Shown here piece by piece: positions 60,801-64,000 of a stretch of DNA of 64,000 bases. The notes beneath the pieces were generated by a model. It ran no database searches and had not been told where the DNA came from. It was given only the letters and a program-made list of their open reading frames with translations. Positions within the stretch are counted from its first letter, which is position 1. Every line of letters starts with the position of its first letter. Location of the stretch: contig NZ_JAPELX010000001.1 of assembly GCF_026343335.1 (NCBI RefSeq), positions 2,542,001-2,606,000 on the forward strand, in the 5' to 3' direction. Made by a program: the position numbers and the translations under genes. The stretch is from Streptomyces sp. NBC_00078 (GTDB lineage Bacteria; Actinomycetota; Actinomycetes; Streptomycetales; Streptomycetaceae).

Positions 60801-63800
60801 TGGCCTGGGTGGTGACCCGAAGCGAGAACTCGTTGGGGCTGATGTCCATCGTCTTGAGGTAGTCGACGCGTTCGCCGTCGACCACATGGAAGTCGATGAA
60901 GTTGAAGTAGGCGTCGATCATCCGCTCGCCGCCCGCGGCCCGCTGGATCGCCGGGATCGGGTGACGGCGGTGCGGCCACAGGTCGATCTCCGTGGCGAAC
61001 ACCCGCCGCACCAGCTCGGTCCACGTCCCGTCGGTGCCCTCGAACGGGAAGGGCACGGTGTTCAGGTACATGCCGTAGACGCGGTCGGCGCCCACCGCCT
61101 CGGGCCGCGCGTCGCACACCAGCCCGGAGAAGAAGCGCTCCTCCGCGGTGATCATCGACATGACCTTGAGATGGACGGCGTGCAGCACCGCCTTCACCGA
61201 GACGCCCGCGCGCGCGGCGAATCCCTTGATCTGCGGGAGCAGGTCCAGGTAGGACACACCGGTCCGGTAGGTCTCACGCGGCGTCGCCGGGTCGGCCCCC
61301 CAGCCCTGCGGAAGGCGGAACGCCGGACGGCCGGCGACGATCCCCGCCCAGTACGCGGCGTCCTCGCCGTCGGCCAGCGATTCCAGCTCGGCGGCGATGA
61401 AGTCGGCGTAGCGCACCGCGGCCGCCGGCACGGGTTCCGGCTGTCGGCCGGAGCGGAACAGCCCGAACAGATCGATGATCTCCATCAGCATCTGGTGGTA
61501 GCTCCACCCCTCCAGCACGGCGTGGCACTCGGTGATCGTCAGCCACCAGGTGTTCTCGCCGGTGAGATGGGCGGCCAGCCGGATCAGGGACGGCCGGGCC
61601 AGATCGAACGGCGTCTCGCGCTCGCGGACCATCCACGCGCGCATCGCACCGAGCTGCTCCTGCTCCCCCAGCTCCCGCAGATCCCGTACGCCGACGCTGA
61701 TCCCGGCGCTCTCGTGCACCAGTTGCAGCGGACGCGAATAGCCGTCCAGGTCGAACGAGGTCCGCAGGTTCTCGTGCCGCGCGACCACGGCCCGGGCGGC
61801 CCGCCCGAAGGCGTCGGCGTCGAAGGGCGCGTCGTCGTCGATCTTCATCGACGTGACGTTGTGGTAGTTGCGCTCCCCGCTGTCGGCGAGCATCTCGACC
61901 ACCATGCCCAGCTGGACGCCCGAGACCGGGTAGGCGTCGACGACGCCGGCGGGCAGCCGCTCGCGGTCCTGCTCCGCGAGCAGCGCGAACGGCTCGACCG
62001 GCGGCCGCTGCTCGACCAGCGGGTCCCGTCCGGCCAGGTGGGCACAGAGCTGTGCCACGGTGCGCTGTTCGAAGACGTCCTTGACCGCCACGTCGAAACC
62101 GGCCGCGCGCATCGTTCCGGTCAACGCCACGGCGAGCAGCGAGTCCCCGCCGAGTTCGAAGAATCCGTCCTCGACGCCGACCCGGTCGACGCCCAGGACC
62201 TCACGCCAGATCTCGGCCGCCCGCTGCTCCTCATGGGTGCGCGGCGCGACGTACTGCGCGGTGACGGCGAGCGCGGCGCCGTCCGGCGCGGGCAGGGCCC
62301 GTCGGTCCAGCTTCCCGTTGACCGTCAACGGCAGCGCGGCCAGCGTCACGAACGCCGACGGGACCATGTAGGCCGGAAGCGCCGCCTCGGCGACCGAGCG
62401 CAGCCCCGCGGCCCAGGTGCGCTGCTCGGTGGCCGCGCCCTCCTCCGGCACGACATAGGCGACCAGCCGCTTGTCGCCGGGTGTGTCCTCGCGCACGATC
62501 ACCACGGCGTCCCGCACCGTCGGCGCCGACGCCACCGTCGCCTCGATCTCGCCGAGTTCGACGCGGTATCCGCGGATCTTCACCTGGTGGTCGGCGCGGC
62601 CGAGGAACTCCAGCGAGCCGTCGGCGCGCCGGCGTGCCAGGTCGCCGCTGCGGTAGAGCCGGGCGCCGGGCCTGCCGAAGGGATCGGGCACGAAGCGCGC
62701 CGCGGTCAGGTCCGGGCGGCCCGCGTATCCGCGAGCGACCCCGGCTCCGCCGACGTAGATCTCCCCCGGCACGCCGACCGGGGCGAGCCCTCCGTCGCCG
62801 TCCAGCAGGTAGATGCGCAGGTCGTCCAGGGGACGGCCGATCGCGTTGGGGGCGCCCTGCGCCAGGTCCTGCTCGGTGATCCGGTGGAAGGTGGAGTGCA
62901 CCGTGGTCTCGGTGATCCCGTACATGTTGTACAGGCACGGCGCGTCGAGGCCGAGCCGGTCCGTCCACGGCCGAAGCTCCGCCGGTTCGAGTTTCTCGCC
63001 CGCGAACACCACGGCGCGCAACGCCAGACGCCCGATCCGCGGATCGTCGTCGGCGGCTGCGGCGACCAGAGCGCGGAACGCCGACGGCGTCTGGTTGAGG
63101 AAGGTGACCTCGTGGCGCACCAGCACATCGAGGAAGTCGCTCGGTGACCGGGTGACCGAGGCGGGGACGACGACGAGCTTGCCGCCGTACAGCAGCGAGC
63201 CCCACAGCTCCCACACCGAGACGTCGAACGCGTAGGAGTGGAACAGCGGCCAGACGTCCTGCGGCGAGAACCCGTAGTGACGCTCGGCGGAGGTGAGCAG
63301 CCGCGCCACATGGGCGTGCGTGAGGACGACGCCCTTGGGCTTGCCGGTCGACCCGGAGGTGTAGATCGTGTAGATCAGGTTGTCCGGGCCGGACAACGGC
63401 TTGGGGTCGGCGGTCGGCAGACCGGTCAGGTCCTCGGAGTCGAGGTCGAGCACGGCACCGGTGTGCACGGCGGCGATCTTCTCGGCGTGCTCGCTCTGGG
63501 TGAGAACGATCGGGGCGTGGGCGTCGCCGATGACGTAGGCCAGGCGGTCCGAGGGTGCAGCCGGATCCAGCGGCAGGTATCCGGCCCCTGATTTGAGGAT
63601 GCCCAGCAGCGCGGGGACCAGGTGTTCGCCGCGTTCCAGGCAGACTCCGATCATCTGCTCCGGGCCGGCACCGAGTTGCCGCAGCCGATGCGCGATCCGG
63701 TTGGCCCGCTGGTTCAGTTGGGCGTAGCTGAGTTCCGCGGCGGGCGCGCCGTCGCCGCTGTCGACCACCAGGGCGGTCGCGTCCGGGGTGCGCAGGGCCT

Positions 63801-64000
63801 GGGCCTCGAACAGCTCGTGCACGGTGGCCCGCACATCGTGGTCGAAGGTGTCGGCGCGCGGTCGTGAACCCGCTCCGGTGAGCAGGTCGATCTCCGCCCG
63901 GTCCAGGAAGCACAGCCGTGAGAGCGGCAGTTGGGGCGCCTGGGCCACGGATCGCAGCAGAGCGAGGTAGTGCCGCCCGATCCGTTCCACGGTGGCGTCG
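51856..64000 (-). CDS. Non-ribosomal peptide synthetase, last four modules and thioesterase (N-terminus beyond window edge)
   Basis: At least 4047 residues are visible and the frame is open at base 64000. Domain order from the right edge is: C (end only, about 63870-64000), A1, T1 (Ser codon 62140-62142), C2 (about 61960-60650), A2, T2 (about 59080), C3 (about 58900-57600), A3, T3 (about 55920), C4 (about 55720-54420), A4, T4 (about 52760) and TE (about 52600-51856). TE has GWSSGAT (nucleophile) and GSHEAPF. Manual pocket reading gives A1 DVWNVAMVHK (Thr-like), A2 DILQLGVIWK (Gly-like), A3 DMTKVGEVGK (Asn-like) and A4 DMPKLVEVAK (unassigned, nearest A3). C2-C4 carry CHAVLEG, CHAILEG and CHAVLEG in place of HHxxxDG. 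No epimerase or methyltransferase is seen. The stop overlaps the exporter start. Confidence 0.96.
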   Translation of the reverse strand, partial: DATVERIGRHYLALLRSVAQAPQLPLSRLCFLDRAEIDLLTGAGSRPRADTFDHDVRATVHELFEAQALRTPDATALVVDSGDGAPAAELSYAQLNQRANRIAHRLRQLGAGPEQMIGVCLERGEHLVPALLGILKSGAGYLPLDPAAPSDRLAYVIGDAHAPIVLTQSEHAEKIAAVHTGAVLDLDSEDLTGLPTADPKPLSGPDNLIYTIYTSGSTGKPKGVVLTHAHVARLLTSAERHYGFSPQDVWPLFHSYAFDVSVWELWGSLLYGGKLVVVPASVTRSPSDFLDVLVRHEVTFLNQTPSAFRALVAAAADDDPRIGRLALRAVVFAGEKLEPAELRPWTDRLGLDAPCLYNMYGITETTVHSTFHRITEQDLAQGAPNAIGRPLDDLRIYLLDGDGGLAPVGVPGEIYVGGAGVARGYAGRPDLTAARFVPDPFGRPGARLYRSGDLARRRADGSLEFLGRADHQVKIRGYRVELGEIEATVASAPTVRDAVVIVREDTPGDKRLVAYVVPEEGAATEQRTWAAGLRSVAEAALPAYMVPSAFVTLAALPLTVNGKLDRRALPAPDGAALAVTAQYVAPRTHEEQRAAEIWREVLGVDRVGVEDGFFELGGDSLLAVALTGTMRAAGFDVAVKDVFEQRTVAQLCAHLAGRDPLVEQRPPVEPFALLAEQDRERLPAGVVDAYPVSGVQLGMVVEMLADSGERNYHNVTSMKIDDDAPFDADAFGRAARAVVARHENLRTSFDLDGYSRPLQLVHESAGISVGVRDLRELGEQEQLGAMRAWMVRERETPFDLARPSLIRLAAHLTGENTWWLTITECHAVLEGWSYHQMLMEIIDLFGLFRSGRQPEPVPAAAVRYADFIAAELESLADGEDAAYWAGIVAGRPAFRLPQGWGADPATPRETYRTGVSYLDLLPQIKGFAARAGVSVKAVLHAVHLKVMSMITAEERFFSGLVCDARPEAVGADRVYGMYLNTVPFPFEGTDGTWTELVRRVFATEIDLWPHRRHPIPAIQRAAGGERMIDAYFNFIDFHVVDGERVDYLKTMDISPNEFSLRVTTQAKHFSVTVNTHVVSRANADRLAAMYRSVLEEMLTDPDGEASRVPLADDDLRVLDGLVGAPLPAERRPAAPAAFRTLAVERPDDIAVVCDGEQVAYGELDRRSDQVAALLRRRGVARGDVVAVSMRRTPAMIAALLGVWKAQAAYLPLDVGLPAERVRYMLADSGARIVLDDALSDLAQDSPAPAPTPSTTDWADWAEDDLAYVIYTSGSTGKPKGVEIGHGALANLLASMRDVAGDGCWLASTALSFDICGLELFGPLTAGGRIVLAADSQLRDGAELVRLVEEHGVDHVQATPSGWKMLLAAGFDRPEVTALCGGEALPLDLARDIRGRVGRLLNVYGPTETTIWSTAWEVPVQPDRVVVGAPLADTRLRVLDARGARVPVGVVGELVIGGAGVARGYHAQPRLTAARFTPAQTGGREYRTGDLVRVGEDGGIEFLGRADDQVKVRGHRIELGEIETVLRTAPGVRDVVVTARGVQDKTLVAYVIGALDGLAGFAAEALPSYMVPSVYTALEAFPLNPAGKVDRLALPEPAYTAAETFTAPSGVDEERIALIWRQALDVPRVGALDGFFELGGDSIKAVGLVGALRAAGYDASARDVFEHSTVRTLAAHLSGRPAPRQSAAAVEPFAMAPNDVALPDDVVDAYPLSMVQLGMVAQMLSGTGSSRYHTVTAFPVNDGVPFDEQALRRATAVVVERHEILRTSIELTEYGTPLQSVHAHAELPVAVRDLRGYGTHEASEAMQGFAAVERTTPMTLTDAPLMRLTASVVDDGTWWLSITYCHAILEGFSLHALTTELLRAYATLRDGGELEPWQAPAVRFADYIAAELASLDSEEDRAYWASVVAGRRSAVLPAGWHDPDLPRSDYRRRIPFHDLRPGLTALAVRSRTSLKSVLHAAHLKVMSSLLGDEPFFDGLVCDGRPETIGADRVYGMYLNSVPFAFDGIAAGSTWVDLVRTVFAREVELWPHRRHPLPEIARSAGEGQLLSVLFNYLDFSAFSSDLVDAGEAIGEGATEFDLAVTTGGGHVTLATHTGVLSLRNADRIGQMYRAVLEAMAADPDGDACVAHLPDGERERATSARGPVLDRGPGVLETIELQALATPDADAVIHGDERISFAELDARASALAVRLREHGVAAESTVGVLLGRTAELLVAFLGVWKAGGAYVPIDPTLPQERVDHMLGDSRSCAVITLDRHRHLLGGFGGPVIDVAGVEPGTPIESGRDLDPDSLAYVIYTSGSTGRPKGVQNTHRGVATYLHWSVEQYAGAPGGAPLLSSPSFDMVVTILYAPLMTGNPVTIFDEETPVEDLGLLLLESGPFSFVKVAPTLLDLLSGQLGPRQAAEVAAVAVAGGEVFDTGLARRWARLARGARDGRTVRIVNEYGPTEITVGNSAHLADGTEGGDQLPIGLPIPNTSMYVLDRHREPVPVGVVGEIHVGGDGLARGYGQLPDRTAAAFVPNPYGPPGSRLYRTGDRGRMRPDGEFEFVERVDDQVKVHGYRIELGEVEAALSGCAGVRRAVVTVRGGDGARELVGYASPERGAVLSAAGLRAELAARLPGYMVPTFIVPVASIPVTANGKVDRAALPEPTSVEREQRSDASPMTAQQEAVAAVWREVLGVEHLAVDDAFFDVGGDSIKAVSLVGALRASGYDVSVRDVFEQRTVAGLAEALASRETIAAPAAQGVARFALAPEGSVFPDDVVDAYPISQVQLGMLTEMLAADPEHDRPYHTVTAFPVSDGRPFSERALRDAAAIVLQRHEALRTSFDLTGHPIPLQLVHGQVAVPVTVQDLRGRPATEREASIRSAVERETRALFDVEQAPLMRIGAYLVADDTWWLCLTHCHAVLEGWSHHSLLAELIGAYTRLRDGIALEPHRPQAVRYADFIAAENEAVQAGDDVEFWRRRVDGVAKFTLPQQWAVPGGRPKRFQVRVPFADLATGLRSAVYASQTSMKAVLHAAHLKVMSMLTHESRFHTGLVVDARPEAAGAERVYGMYLNSVPFVFERTAATWSELARQVYDQETELWPHRRLPLPALQRAVKESDLIDVLFNYLDFHEFEAGYEAIAPDAQAAVIGAGSNDSPFSVTTGGGFITIATDTRVLSQEHAGRIAQLYRAVLVAIATDPDGDATATFLPDGESDRQLRVWNSNEKPRPQESVLATIERRASTDPDACAVVAGEQRLTFAELDARAAALAARLRAAGVGAETTVGVLLDRGPELIVAFLAVWKAHGAYVPLDPDLPADRIGYMLADSGARVVLTESEERFAAILQGYDGTVVTDFGAGGTPPERTADPDPQSLAYVIYTSGSTGRPKGVQISHAGLANYLWWAVEGYGAYGKGGAPLFSSIAFDMVVPNIYAPLMAGEPVTLLPPRFELDDLGQLLARGGPYSFIKLTPGHLDLLTHQLGAEQAATLAGMLAVGADSFPARIAERWFELVGVGPGPRMLNEYGPTEISVANSVHHLDGPVEGEVVSIGLPVPNTTMYVLDGRMRPLPVGSVGEIYIGGAGLARGYANLPARTAAAFVPDPFGEAGSRLYRTGDLARIRPDGNVEFLGRADHQIKLRGYRIEPDEVQQVLAAHPAVKDVVVIVREETLVAYHVPTSEPAATPEELAAHCAKKLPPYMVPAAFVALGGLPLNANGKLDRGALPAPGAGGPSAVPLVPPGTPTERALAALWSAALGVDEIGVEHDFFALGGHSLLMLRIVAQARKQGMALSVRDLVRERTVKRLAAHVDSQAAARSAALVWLAETGPRRTLFVPHTEGGSAHWFVPLADRLDGVRPVAAFEVVEPGSVRQMAERYLPELLAAQPEGPHTLLGWSSGATIAWEMSRLLVERGHGAAELILVDPLADLEPTASAPTHAGEILTELLDARGLDDAVREQAVSELLAKIGITGGAGALDDVAGHVESWRTLTRACIDYRYEDTVSPVRLIVTDACAEGTHSVSRGHSYRSYLSRWAQLCGAGLRVDRLPGSHEAPFAKPGTSLLAALVNEVMTD

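Noticed and set aside
59938..63147. Second long plus-strand frame (about 1070 codons) opposite NRPS modules 1-2
   Set aside because: Same antisense artefact of high-GC codon bias; no motif and no ribosome site.

Overview
The window is high-GC DNA with strong third-position G/C bias, GTG/TTG/CTG starts and many 4-bp stop/start overlaps. Gene content (AfsR/SARP regulator, F420 reductase, efeOBU, Tat signals, TTA codons confined to regulators among the genes checked) points to a Streptomyces chromosome or a close relative. All names come from reading the sequence; no database search was run.

Layout. 1-11,020 is core-like chromosome: an endonuclease/exonuclease/phosphatase protein cut by the left edge, a TetR/MFS efflux pair, panB, a two-gene DrrAB-like ABC exporter, a large AfsR-like regulator and an M50 membrane protease. 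About 11,260-15,720 is a compact integrative element: large serine integrase, a TTA-containing XRE regulator, a CYTH protein, four or five very small proteins and a 110-bp MITE-like inverted-repeat element. It probably interrupts the gene of a small membrane protein. 15,780-35,800 is chromosomal again: npdG, a sialidase remnant, map, phzF-like, the efeO-efeB-efeU iron operon behind an iron box, a prim-pol-like protein, two drug/serine-hydrolase genes, oxidoreductases, a D-Ala-D-Ala carboxypeptidase, DoxX and MazG-like genes.

35,986-64,000 is a specialised-metabolite island, all on the minus strand. First, in map order, is a complete lasso-peptide set: precursor, cyclase, RRE protein and B2 protease; the predicted 15-residue core is GFGSDHTDVLGKQGW. 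Abutting it is a large NRPS cluster that continues beyond the right edge. It has a four-module-plus NRPS ending in a thioesterase, a MFS exporter, a free PCP, a free condensation domain, an M20 N-carbamoylase-like hydrolase, a type II thioesterase, a LuxR-type regulator with a TTA codon, a VioC/AsnO-like hydroxylase, a KAS III, the SbnA/SbnB pair that makes L-2,3-diaminopropionate, a LOG-family protein and a divergent carbamoyltransferase.

How the cluster may work (inference): SbnA/SbnB make diaminopropionate and the carbamoyltransferase may turn it into 3-ureidoalanine. The hydroxylase may supply 3-hydroxyasparagine. My manual reading of the adenylation pockets gives Thr-like, Gly, Asn and an unassigned Asn-related last module that could take ureidoalanine. 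All three complete condensation domains carry CHxxxEG instead of HHxxxDG. The product is not one I recognise.
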